DNA of 64,000 nucleotides from Larkinella humicola (GTDB lineage Bacteria; Bacteroidota; Bacteroidia; Cytophagales; Spirosomataceae): NCBI RefSeq assembly GCF_008727875.1, contig NZ_VTWS01000004.1, positions 62,001 to 126,000 of the forward strand, read 5' to 3'. Shown piece by piece: positions 8,395 to 16,269 of this stretch (position 1 is its first letter; each line of letters starts with the position of its first letter). The notes under the pieces were generated by a model. It saw only the letters and a program-made list of their open reading frames with translations, ran no database searches and was not told where the DNA came from. The position numbers and the translations under genes were made by a program.

Positions 8395-9894
8395 ATGGTT
8401 TCTGAAACGGCTGAAAAGACGGTATCCGCTGCGGTGCTGGCCAACTACGAGCTGGTAATTGGTCTGGAAGTTCACTGCCAGCTCCTGACGGCGACGAAAA
8501 TCTTTGCCGCCGATTCCAATCAGTTTGGCAGCGAACCCAATACCAACATCAGCGTCATCACACTGGGGCATCCGGGTACCCTGCCCAAACTCAACCGCAA
8601 AGCCGTCGAACTGGCGGTTCGGATGGGATTGGCCTGTCAGTCAACGATAACGTCCTACAATCTTTTTGCCCGGAAAAACTACTTCTATCCCGACCTGCCG
8701 AAAGGCTACCAGCTATCGCAGGATAAAACGCCGATTTGCGTAGGGGGCGGAGTGCCGGTTAAATTCAAGGATGCCGACGGTCAGCCGGTTGAAAAGACGG
8801 TTTTTCTGCATCACATTCATTTGGAAGAAGACGCCGGTAAATCGATTCACGACGGCGACTGGCATACCGTTTTGGATTATAACCGCGCCGGAACGCCCCT
8901 GATCGAGATGGTGACCGACCCCGTGATTCGCAGTGCGGAAGAAGCGGCTGCGTACCTGACGGAAGTCCGGCGGCTGGTGCGGTATTTGGACATTTGCGAC
9001 GGCAACATGGAAGAAGGCTCGCTGCGCTGCGACGTCAACGTTTCGGTGCGGTTGTGGGGCGAGGAGGAGTTCGGTACGAAAGTCGAGATCAAAAACATGA
9101 ACTCCATCCGCAACGTCCAGCGGGCCATTGAGTCCGAGTTACGGCGGCAGGTGGAAACGATCGAAACCGGCGGCACCATCGTTCAGGAAACCCGCATGTT
9201 CGACGCCACAACCGGCCTGACCCACGGCATGCGGATGAAAGAAACCATGAACGATTACAGGTATTTTCCGGACCCGGATTTGAGTCCGGTTCTGGTATCG
9301 GACGAATGGCTGGCCGAAATCCGCGCCAACATGCCTGCTTTGCCGAAAGAACGTCATGATAAGTTACTGAATCACTACGGTTTACCGGAATACGATGCGA
9401 CTCTGTTGGCCGACGTAAAAGAACTGGCGGATTATTTTGAAGCCGTAAGTCAGTTAACGACGAATTATAAGGCGGTTTCCAACTGGATTATGGGGCCGGT
9501 GAAAGCCCAGTTGCCCGAAAAATCGCTGCGGGATGGCCAGTTTCCGCTTTCGGCCGAAAAACTGGCGGAATTGATTACGTTAGTGGATTCAGGAAAAGTC
9601 AGTTTCTCGACCGCCAGCCAGCGGATTTTCCCGGCTCTGATCGAACACCCGGAGAAATCGCCGGAACAAGTGGCGCAGGAGCAGAATTTAGTGCAAAACA
9701 GCAATACCGATACGTTGCAAGCGTTGGTAGATGAGGTGCTGACAGCCTGGCCCGATAAAGTCAAAGAATACAAAAAGGGTAAAAAAGGGTTGCTGGGCTT
9801 GTTTGTGGGTGAGGTGATGAAAAAATCGAAAGGCAATGCAGACCCCAAACTGACCAATGAGTTGCTTCAAAAATCGTTGTCTTCTCCGTTATAA
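8395..9894 (+). CDS. gatB: Asp-tRNA(Asn)/Glu-tRNA(Gln) amidotransferase subunit B
   Basis: A 499-residue GatB. With GatA and GatC it turns misacylated Glu-tRNA(Gln) or Asp-tRNA(Asn) into the correct aminoacyl-tRNA in the cytosol. Diagnostic segments are YELVIGLEVHCQL (about 19-31), the signature NRAGTPLIEMVTDP (about 162-175), RCDVNVSVR and YFPDPDLSPV (about 287-296), followed by the helical tail and a C-terminal YqeY-like domain ending GKVMKKSKGN-type sequence (GEVMKKSKGNADP). Length is somewhat above the common 475-490. gatA and gatC are not in the window. The ATG at 8395 is 13 bases before the TlpA gene's upstream partner region and follows a structured leader. Confidence 0.97.
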   Translation: MVSETAEKTVSAAVLANYELVIGLEVHCQLLTATKIFAADSNQFGSEPNTNISVITLGHPGTLPKLNRKAVELAVRMGLACQSTITSYNLFARKNYFYPDLPKGYQLSQDKTPICVGGGVPVKFKDADGQPVEKTVFLHHIHLEEDAGKSIHDGDWHTVLDYNRAGTPLIEMVTDPVIRSAEEAAAYLTEVRRLVRYLDICDGNMEEGSLRCDVNVSVRLWGEEEFGTKVEIKNMNSIRNVQRAIESELRRQVETIETGGTIVQETRMFDATTGLTHGMRMKETMNDYRYFPDPDLSPVLVSDEWLAEIRANMPALPKERHDKLLNHYGLPEYDATLLADVKELADYFEAVSQLTTNYKAVSNWIMGPVKAQLPEKSLRDGQFPLSAEKLAELITLVDSGKVSFSTASQRIFPALIEHPEKSPEQVAQEQNLVQNSNTDTLQALVDEVLTAWPDKVKEYKKGKKGLLGLFVGEVMKKSKGNADPKLTNELLQKSLSSPL

Positions 9895-9906
9895 CGTACA
9901 GGTAAA

Positions 9907-11055
9907 ATGAAAAAAAATCGGATCGGATTCGTCGTTTTAGTCGGTTTAGCCCTGCCACTGGCGGCTTTTGCCCAGACAGCTGGGAAAGAATTCACGGTAA
10001 AAGGTACGGTTCAGAATGCCAAACCGGGCAGCAAAGCCTATTTGGAAACGAACGAAAAAGTATCGAAGCGGATTGACTCCACCCAGATCGACGCCAGCGG
10101 AAGCTTTTCGCTGAAAGGAAACGAAACGAACGGCGGGAGTTTTTACAAGCTGAACTTGGCCAATGAGCAATTCACGAGTTTGCTGGTGGAAGGAGGAGAA
10201 AACCTGACCGTAACGGCCGATCTGAAAAACAAAGACAAGCTTCTGGTAAAAGGCTCGGTCAACATGGATTTTTATCCCAAAATCGTGGCCATCGATGCCA
10301 TGATGCTGAAAAAATCCAAAGAGTGGCAGAAGCAGGCGGCTGCGGCTGCTGAAAAAAACGACCTTAAAAAAGGCGAAGCGATTGATCGGGAAGTGATGGC
10401 GACCAACAAACAGGTCATCGACACCATCAAAGCGCTGATTCCGCAAATGGGAACGTCCAGCGTGGCCATGATTGCGCTCAAATACCTGGATCCGAAAGAG
10501 CATTTTCCCCTCTACGAAGCGCTGGCGGACCAGATGCAAAAAGCCAATCTGACCGGCAAACAGGCCAAGGCCTTTATCAACTTCGTAACGATGGCCAAGA
10601 GCGAAATGGCCACCCAGGCCACGCAGGTTGCAGTGGTTGAGGGAGCACTGGCCCCGGACATCACTCTGGAAGATACAAAAGGTCAGGTGGTGAGCCTGTC
10701 CTCGTTGCGCGGGAAGTATGTGTTGATCGATTTCTGGGCGTCGTGGTGCGGACCCTGTCGTCAGGAAAACCCGAACGTAGTCCGGATGTACAATAAATAC
10801 AAGGAGAAGGGCTTCGAAATTTACAGCATTTCGCTCGACGACAACAAGAACGCCTGGTTGAAAGCCATCGAAGCCGACGGGATGGTCTGGACCAACGTGC
10901 TGGGCAAGAAAAATGGCAGTTCGGCGGTTGCTCAGCAGTACTCGGTTCAGGTCATTCCCACCACCTATCTGCTGGATAAAGAAGGAAAAATCATCGCCAA
11001 AAACCTGCGGGGCGAAGCACTGGTGCAAAAGCTGGGAAGTATTCTGGACAAATAA
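9907..11055 (+). CDS. TlpA-like thioredoxin-family protein with DUF4369-like N-terminus
   Basis: A 382-residue exported protein. A signal peptide ends at AFAQ (about residue 23), a beta-rich N-terminal domain (about 27-130, FTVKGTVQNAKPGSKAYLE) resembles DUF4369, a helical linker follows, and the C-terminal thioredoxin fold carries the active site WCGPC at residues 280-284 and the cis-proline region VIPTTYLLD. This group are periplasmic, membrane- or envelope-located thiol reductases in Bacteroidota, often linked to cytochrome maturation or oxidative repair; the partner is unknown. It starts 12 bases after the gatB stop, so it is probably read in the same transcript. Confidence 0.9.
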   Translation: MKKNRIGFVVLVGLALPLAAFAQTAGKEFTVKGTVQNAKPGSKAYLETNEKVSKRIDSTQIDASGSFSLKGNETNGGSFYKLNLANEQFTSLLVEGGENLTVTADLKNKDKLLVKGSVNMDFYPKIVAIDAMMLKKSKEWQKQAAAAAEKNDLKKGEAIDREVMATNKQVIDTIKALIPQMGTSSVAMIALKYLDPKEHFPLYEALADQMQKANLTGKQAKAFINFVTMAKSEMATQATQVAVVEGALAPDITLEDTKGQVVSLSSLRGKYVLIDFWASWCGPCRQENPNVVRMYNKYKEKGFEIYSISLDDNKNAWLKAIEADGMVWTNVLGKKNGSSAVAQQYSVQVIPTTYLLDKEGKIIAKNLRGEALVQKLGSILDK

Positions 11056-11090
11056 CGGACGGTTTTCGGTATACAGTAAACTCATTAATT

Positions 11091-11894
11091 ATGAAGATTG
11101 CGATCGTCGGATGCGGCAACATGGGCATGGCTTTTGCCAAGTCGTTTTTGCAGTATGATCTGGTAAAAAAAGAAGATTTGCTGCTCGTCGAGAAAAGCGC
11201 AGAACGTTCCGAAGCCTTAAAAGCGGAAAAGGCCGGCGTGGTGGTCGATACCATCAGTTCGCGGGTTTCAGAGGTCGATCTGATTATTTTGTCCGTCAAG
11301 CCCCAGGATTTCAACAGTTTACAGGAAGCCCTCCGGGAAACCATCCGGCCCCAACAGGTCGTGCTGTCGATCATGGCAGGTATTCCGATTGCGACCATTC
11401 AGGAAAAACTCAATCACCGGCTGGTGATTCGTGCCATGCCCAACACACCCGCGATGCTGGGCATGGGCATTACCGGTTTTACGGCGGCCAAAGAAGTAGA
11501 TCTGAGCAATCTGCGGAAAGTCGAAAACCTGATCAATGCCACGGGCCGGTCCATTTTCCTGGAAGATGAAGCCTTGCTGGACGCCGTTACGGCCCTCAGC
11601 GGTAGCGGCCCGGCGTATTTCTACTACCTCGTAAAAGCCATGATTGAAGCTGGCAAGCAAATGGGCTTCGACGATTCGGTGGCTTCGCTGCTGGTGAAAC
11701 AAACCATGCTGGGATCTTTCCATTTGATCAATACCGCCGACAAATCCCTGGACGAGTTGATTAAGGCGGTTGCCTCCAAAGGCGGCACAACGGAAGCCGC
11801 TCTGAAACGGTTTGAAGAAGGCGGTTTGTCGGATACACTGATTGCGGGCATCAAAGCCGCTCAGTTCCGGGCTACGGAATTGAGCAAACCCTGA
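11091..11894 (+). CDS. proC: Pyrroline-5-carboxylate reductase
   Basis: A 267-residue enzyme that reduces pyrroline-5-carboxylate to proline with NAD(P)H, the last step of proline synthesis. It starts MKIAIVGCGNMGMAFAKSF with the Rossmann loop GCGNMG, has MPNTPAMLGMG (about 116-126) and the C-terminal signature ALSGSGPAYFYYLVKAM (about 166-182) used for dimerisation and substrate binding. Length matches the family (265-280). It follows the TlpA-like gene by 35 bases. Its stop codon lies inside the left arm of a 37-base perfect inverted repeat. Confidence 0.97.
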   Translation: MKIAIVGCGNMGMAFAKSFLQYDLVKKEDLLLVEKSAERSEALKAEKAGVVVDTISSRVSEVDLIILSVKPQDFNSLQEALRETIRPQQVVLSIMAGIPIATIQEKLNHRLVIRAMPNTPAMLGMGITGFTAAKEVDLSNLRKVENLINATGRSIFLEDEALLDAVTALSGSGPAYFYYLVKAMIEAGKQMGFDDSVASLLVKQTMLGSFHLINTADKSLDELIKAVASKGGTTEAALKRFEEGGLSDTLIAGIKAAQFRATELSKP

Positions 11895-11976
11895 CAGCGG
11901 CCAGCGGCCCTGTCAGCGGTTTGTAATTGACGGGGATTTAAACCGCTGACAGGGCCGCTGGCCGCTGTCAGGGTTT
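11886..11976. repeat. Perfect 37-base inverted repeat spanning the stop codons of proC and purB
   Basis: Arms 11886-11922 and 11940-11976 are perfectly complementary over 37 bases with a 17-base loop. The left arm contains the proC stop (11892-11894) and the right arm overlaps the purB stop (11975-11977). Inside each arm is a further near-palindrome (CTGACAGCGGCC with GGCCCTGTCAG). It works in position as a bidirectional terminator. Confidence 0.8.
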
Positions 11977-13315
11977 AAATCCCGGTATAACTATATGGCG
12001 TAATCGCCCGTAATTCCGTTTTCACATTTTCTGCCACATTCAGTCCGTCGATGAACCGGCCGATGGTGTCCGCCGTGATTTTCTCATTCGTGCGGGTTAG
12101 GTCCTTCAGGGCTTCATACGGTTTGGGATAGCCCTCGCGCCGGAGAATGGTTTGGATGCCTTCGGCCACCACGGCCCAGTTCTCTTCCAGATCGGCGTGA
12201 ATGGCAGCTTCGTTTAGTTGCAGTTTTCCCAGGCCTTTCAACAACGATTTCAAGGCAATCAGCGAATGCGCGAACGGAACGCCGAGATTCCGCAAAACCG
12301 TCGAGTCGGTCAGGTCGCGTTGCAGGCGGGAAATCGGCAACTTGGCCGAGAGGTGTTCAAAAACCGCATTGGCAATCCCCAGATTTCCTTCCGAATTTTC
12401 AAAATCGATCGGATTGACTTTGTGCGGCATCGCCGACGAGCCTACTTCCCCCGCTTTGATCTGCTGCTTGAAGTAATTCATCGAAATGTACGCCCACATA
12501 TCGCGGTTCAGATCGATCAGAATCGTATTCAGTCGCTTGAAGGCGTCGAGCGTAGCCGCCAGCATGTCGTAATGCTCAATTTGGGTCGTGTGCTGACTGC
12601 GCTCCAGCCCCAGTTTTTCCACAAAATCATCGCCGAACGATTTCCAGTCGATGTCCGGGTAGGCGACACAATGCGCATTGAAATTGCCGGTGGCCCCCCC
12701 GAATTTGGCGGATACCGGAATGGCCGACAGCATGAAAAGCTGCTTCTCGATCCGTTCACAAAAAACCAGCAGTTCTTTGCCCAGCCGGGTCGGCGAGGCT
12801 GGTTGACCGTGGGTGCGGGCCAGCATCGGAATGCCTTTCCACGTCTCCGCCAACTCCTGCAACTTCATGAACACTTCCCGGTATTGCGGTTCGATTTCAT
12901 TGGCTAGCGCATCACTCAGGAGGAGGGGCGTAGCAGTATTGTTGATATCCTGCGACGTCAGACCAAAGTGGATAAATTCCAGGTGGTCAGAAATATTCAG
13001 ATCAGCGAGTTTTTCCTTGATGAAATATTCAACGGCTTTGACGTCGTGGTTGGTTTCGCGTTCAATTTCTTTTACCCGCAGCGCATCCGCTTCCGAAAAG
13101 TTCTCGTACAACGCCCGTAATTTTGGAAAAACCGCATGATCGATGTCTTTCAACTGGGGCAGGGGCAGTTCGCAGAGTTCGATAAAGTATTCGATCTCAA
13201 TCCGAATGCGGTAACGAATCAGTCCCCATTCGGAAAAATAAGGAGCCAGCGATTCAATTTGACGGCGGTAACGGCCATCGAGGGGGGAAACTGCGGTAAG
13301 TGCGGAAAGTTGCAT
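11975..13315 (-). CDS. purB: Adenylosuccinate lyase
   Basis: A 446-residue fumarase-superfamily enzyme acting twice in purine synthesis: it splits SAICAR to AICAR and adenylosuccinate to AMP, releasing fumarate. The family signature GSSAMPHKVNPIDFENSEGN is present (about residues 290-309), as are ARTHGQPASPT (about 165-175) with the catalytic histidine, and the N-terminal LTAVSPLDGRYRRQ. This is the 'E. coli type' of about 450 residues. It stands alone on the minus strand behind its own promoter, and converges with proC. Confidence 0.97.
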   Translation of the reverse strand: MQLSALTAVSPLDGRYRRQIESLAPYFSEWGLIRYRIRIEIEYFIELCELPLPQLKDIDHAVFPKLRALYENFSEADALRVKEIERETNHDVKAVEYFIKEKLADLNISDHLEFIHFGLTSQDINNTATPLLLSDALANEIEPQYREVFMKLQELAETWKGIPMLARTHGQPASPTRLGKELLVFCERIEKQLFMLSAIPVSAKFGGATGNFNAHCVAYPDIDWKSFGDDFVEKLGLERSQHTTQIEHYDMLAATLDAFKRLNTILIDLNRDMWAYISMNYFKQQIKAGEVGSSAMPHKVNPIDFENSEGNLGIANAVFEHLSAKLPISRLQRDLTDSTVLRNLGVPFAHSLIALKSLLKGLGKLQLNEAAIHADLEENWAVVAEGIQTILRREGYPKPYEALKDLTRTNEKITADTIGRFIDGLNVAENVKTELRAITPYSYTGI

Positions 13316-13334
13316 AGGAACGAAAAAGAAAACG

Positions 13335-13342
13335 CAAAGTTA
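13335..13342 (-). promoter_or_regulatory. -7 element of the purB promoter
   Basis: On the minus strand TAACTTTG fits TAnnTTTG exactly, about 20 bases before the ATG at 13315; a very short leader is predicted. No convincing -33 TTG was found. Confidence 0.45.
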
Positions 13343-13470
13343 ACGGAACCACCGGAAACCACTCTCCAGAATAATTAAAATTCCTGTATATTGGCGGCTT
13401 TATGACAGAACAAATATTTTATTGACTTAATACGGTCTGTCGTCTGACTCCTAAACCCATCCTTTTTTGT

Positions 13471-14196
13471 ATGCAACTTTCTCCCTTCCTTGGTGAATTG
13501 GTTGGAACCATGATCTTAATTTTATTGGGCGACGGTGTGGTTGCCAACGTTGTCCTGAAGAAAACCAAGGGCGAATCATCCGGCTGGATTGTCATTACTA
13601 CCGGTTGGGCTTTTGCCGTCACGATGGGCGTGTTTGTTGCCAAGGCTTTCGGCAGCATCGACGGGCACCTGAATCCGGCCGTTACCGTGGCTTTCGCCGT
13701 GGCCACCGGTGATTTCAGCAAGATGGCGACGTATATCCCGGCGCAACTCATCGGCGCGTTTCTGGGTGCGGTGCTGGTTTGGCTTCAGTATTTACCCCAT
13801 TGGGCGGCCACGCCCGATCAGGGGGCCAAGCTGGCGGTTTTTTCCACCGATCCGGCGATCCGCCATCCTCTGGGGAATGTCATCAGTGAAACCATCGGCA
13901 CGCTGGCACTCATCATCGGCATTGCCGGGATTTCCGCCAAAGCCCTCGGCACCATCGCCATAGGTTTAGGTCCGTATTTAGTGGGCGTGCTGGTCTGGAG
14001 CATTGGCCTTTCGCTGGGCGGCACCACCGGCTACGCCATCAATCCCGCCCGCGACCTGGGACCCCGTATCGCACACACCCTGTTACCCATTCCCGGCAAA
14101 GGGTCATCAGATTGGGGCTATGCCTGGGTGCCCATTGTGGGGCCGATCATCGGAGCGGTTTTGGGCGGTTTGCTGATTCGGTGGTACGCGTTGTAG
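13471..14196 (+). CDS. Aquaporin-family glycerol facilitator
   Basis: A 241-residue MIP-family inner-membrane channel with six expected membrane helices. Both half-helix motifs are present: HLNPAVTVAF (about residues 67-76) and INPARDLGPR (about 190-199). The aspartate directly after the second NPAR is the classical mark of glycerol-conducting GlpF rather than water-only AqpZ. It has no glpK or glpD neighbour. Its 3' end overlaps the convergent bioA frame by 79 bases. Confidence 0.92.
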   Translation: MQLSPFLGELVGTMILILLGDGVVANVVLKKTKGESSGWIVITTGWAFAVTMGVFVAKAFGSIDGHLNPAVTVAFAVATGDFSKMATYIPAQLIGAFLGAVLVWLQYLPHWAATPDQGAKLAVFSTDPAIRHPLGNVISETIGTLALIIGIAGISAKALGTIAIGLGPYLVGVLVWSIGLSLGGTTGYAINPARDLGPRIAHTLLPIPGKGSSDWGYAWVPIVGPIIGAVLGGLLIRWYAL

Positions 14197-15542
14197 TTGT
14201 GCAGGAGCAGGTTATCAATGGCCGAATAAACCGTCGTCAACTCCTCATCGGTAATGCAGTAGGGCGGAAGAATGTACAGCACATTCCCCAATGGCCGCAT
14301 CAAAACGCCTTGTTCGAGCAGAAACTGATAGGCCGCATCGCGGATATTGCTGAAATACGAGCTGGTTTGCCCTTCCTTATCCAGATCGAAGGCCAGGATC
14401 GTTCCCCGCTGGCGGACGTTTTTAATCCCCGGTTTTTGGTTGAGTTGTTCCGCAAAAACCGCATGTCGTTGGCTGATTCGCTGAATGGATGCCTGGGTCT
14501 CGTCCGAAAGCAGGAGGTCGAGGCTGGCCAGAGCCGCCGTGCAGGCCAGCGGATTGGCCGTAAACGAGTGGCCGTGGAAAAGCGTTTTGTGTTTGTCTTC
14601 GGACTTGAAGGCGTTGTAAATTGCGTTCGTACAGGTCGTTACACCCATCGCCATCGTTCCGCCGGTCAGCCCTTTCGACAAACTCATGAGGTCGGGTTGG
14701 TGGCTGAGGTGATGCGAAGCAAATAATTTTCCCGTACGGCCAAAACCGGTCATCACTTCATCGGCAATAATCAGCGCGCCGTGGCTGCGGGCCATTTCGA
14801 TGAGCTGACTCAGAATTTCCGGTTTGTACATCACCATACCGCCCGCTCCCTGAATCAGTGGTTCGAAGATAAAAGCCGCCACATCGTCGCTCAGCAACGC
14901 TTGCATTTGATCCAAAGCCGCCTGCTCCTGTCCCGGAACGGGCGTAGGAATGTATTCAACATCGAATAAAAACGGCACGTATGGGGCCGTAAAGGCACTT
15001 CGTCCGCTAACGGCCATGGCTCCGAACGTATCGCCGTGGTACGCGTCCTCCAGCGCAATGACCTTCCGACGCGGTTTTCCGATGTTGTGCCAGTATTGAA
15101 ACGCCATTTTAAGCGCCACTTCCACCGCCGTCGAACCGTTATCCGAATAAAAAACCTTTTTCTGGTTCTTTGGTAAAATGGGTAATAACCGCTCGGCCAG
15201 TTCAACGGCGGGCTGGTGCGTAAAACCGGCAAAGATGACGTGTTCAAGCGTGTGAAGCTGGTTCGCTACTTTCTCCGCAATATACGGATGACTGTGTCCG
15301 TGCGTATTGACCCACCAGGACGAAACCGCATCGATGTATGTCGTTCCGTCTTCCGCAAACAACAGCGTTCCTTTCCCCCGAACAATCGGAATTGGCAGCG
15401 GAGCGGTTTGCATCTGCGTAAACGGATGCCAGATGACGGCTTGGTCGCGTTCGGCCAATTCCCCCAAGTTCAAAGCTGTCAGGTCTTGAAGACCTGACAG
15501 CTTTATTTTATCTTCATCATAAACCGGCATCGTATTTTTCAA
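14118..15542 (-). CDS. bioA: Adenosylmethionine-8-amino-7-oxononanoate aminotransferase
   Basis: A PLP enzyme that moves the amino group of S-adenosylmethionine to KAPA, giving DAPA in biotin synthesis. Markers are the family start LAERDQAVIWHPFTQM, DGTTYIDAVSSWWVN, YHGDTFGAMAVSG and the PLP-lysine context SLSKGLTGGTM. As drawn it has 474 residues, longer than the usual 420-430 at both ends. The N-terminal extension (to about residue 28) is partly encoded by a 33-base palindrome, so the true start may be one of the downstream TTG codons (for example near 15474-15480) or the ATG at 15530. The last 26 or so residues run antisense through the aquaporin 3' end. It is third in bioF-bioD-bioA. Confidence 0.93.
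   Translation of the reverse strand: MKNTMPVYDEDKIKLSGLQDLTALNLGELAERDQAVIWHPFTQMQTAPLPIPIVRGKGTLLFAEDGTTYIDAVSSWWVNTHGHSHPYIAEKVANQLHTLEHVIFAGFTHQPAVELAERLLPILPKNQKKVFYSDNGSTAVEVALKMAFQYWHNIGKPRRKVIALEDAYHGDTFGAMAVSGRSAFTAPYVPFLFDVEYIPTPVPGQEQAALDQMQALLSDDVAAFIFEPLIQGAGGMVMYKPEILSQLIEMARSHGALIIADEVMTGFGRTGKLFASHHLSHQPDLMSLSKGLTGGTMAMGVTTCTNAIYNAFKSEDKHKTLFHGHSFTANPLACTAALASLDLLLSDETQASIQRISQRHAVFAEQLNQKPGIKNVRQRGTILAFDLDKEGQTSSYFSNIRDAAYQFLLEQGVLMRPLGNVLYILPPYCITDEELTTVYSAIDNLLLHNYNAYHRISKPPKTAPMIGPTMGTQA
15472..15504. repeat. 33-base perfect palindrome within the 5' end of bioA
   Basis: Two 16-base arms (15472-15487 and 15489-15504) around a single G. It shares the central 15 bases AGGTCTTGAAGACCT with the palindrome at 36410-36442. 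Read in frame it encodes the peptide KLSGLQDLTAL near the BioA N-terminus; otherwise it is the bioD-bioA intergenic element. Confidence 0.8.
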
Positions 15543-16161
15543 ATAACGTTCTCATTTTATCCGCATTCCGACTGACAAACCCATTCGTAACTTCCGTTTC
15601 CCACTCAATCCGCCCAAAACTTGTCAAGCCCGTGTAGTTCAAAATAAAATCTTCGGTTGCCGGGGTTTCAGGGCCGTTAAAAACGATTCCCAAAATGGGA
15701 ATGAGCCGGTTTTGCAACGCTTCTACCGACAGGAGGGTGTGATTGATGCTGCCCAGATAATGTTTGGAAACCAGTAAAACCGGCAGATTCAATTGTCTCA
15801 CCAGGTCGATTATCAAATCCTGGTCATTCAGTGGCACCATCAAACCGCCCGCCAGTTCAACCACCAGATGATTGGAGGTCTGAGGTAATTGAAAGGCATT
15901 CAGTGAAATTTCAACGCCATCCAGGGCCGCAGCCGCGTGGGGCGACAAGGGTTCCCGCAACCGGTAGGTTTCCGGATGAAACTGGCTAACGGGATTGGAA
16001 ATCAGCCGCCGGACGGTTTCGCGATCCGAATCTTCGAGCGCGCCGGATTGTACCGGCTTCCAGTAATCAGCCTGCAACGCTTCCACGACAATGGCCGACA
16101 CCACGGTTTTGCCGATTTCAGTGCCAATACCGGCCACGATCAGTTGTAACGGATTACGCAT
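15517..16161 (-). CDS. bioD: Dethiobiotin synthetase
   Basis: A 214-residue ATP-dependent carboxylase closing the ureido ring of DAPA to give dethiobiotin. The P-loop GIGTEIGKT (about residues 11-19) is the BioD form of Walker A, followed by WKPVQSG (about 35-41) with the catalytic lysine, and VELAGGLMVPL (about 106-116), which replaces the common VEGAGG. Length is normal (about 210-230). It is the middle gene of bioF-bioD-bioA on the minus strand, separated from bioF by 103 bases that hold a 24-base inverted repeat. Confidence 0.95.
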   Translation of the reverse strand: MRNPLQLIVAGIGTEIGKTVVSAIVVEALQADYWKPVQSGALEDSDRETVRRLISNPVSQFHPETYRLREPLSPHAAAALDGVEISLNAFQLPQTSNHLVVELAGGLMVPLNDQDLIIDLVRQLNLPVLLVSKHYLGSINHTLLSVEALQNRLIPILGIVFNGPETPATEDFILNYTGLTSFGRIEWETEVTNGFVSRNADKMRTLFEKYDAGL

Positions 16162-16187
16162 TCAAAGCTTTTTGTTAACAGGTTTGA

Positions 16188-16269
16188 GATAGGAACACGG
16201 CTTGAACGGATGAAACCGATAAAAAACGGATAAAAATCCGCACCTATCCGTTCAAGCCGTGTTCCTATC
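16188..16269. repeat. Perfect 24-base inverted repeat between bioF and bioD
   Basis: Arms 16188-16211 and 16246-16269 pair perfectly; the right arm covers the bioF stop codon (16265-16267). The 34-base loop contains smaller near-repeats (AACGGAT, AAACCGAT). In an operon it could attenuate transcription or protect the upstream message. Confidence 0.75.

Noticed and set aside
9946-11085. Long open frame (379 codons) on the minus strand across the TlpA-like gene
   Set aside because: It is antisense to a clear thioredoxin gene, has no family features, and is rich in F, R, H and Q as expected of a shadow of GC-biased coding sequence.
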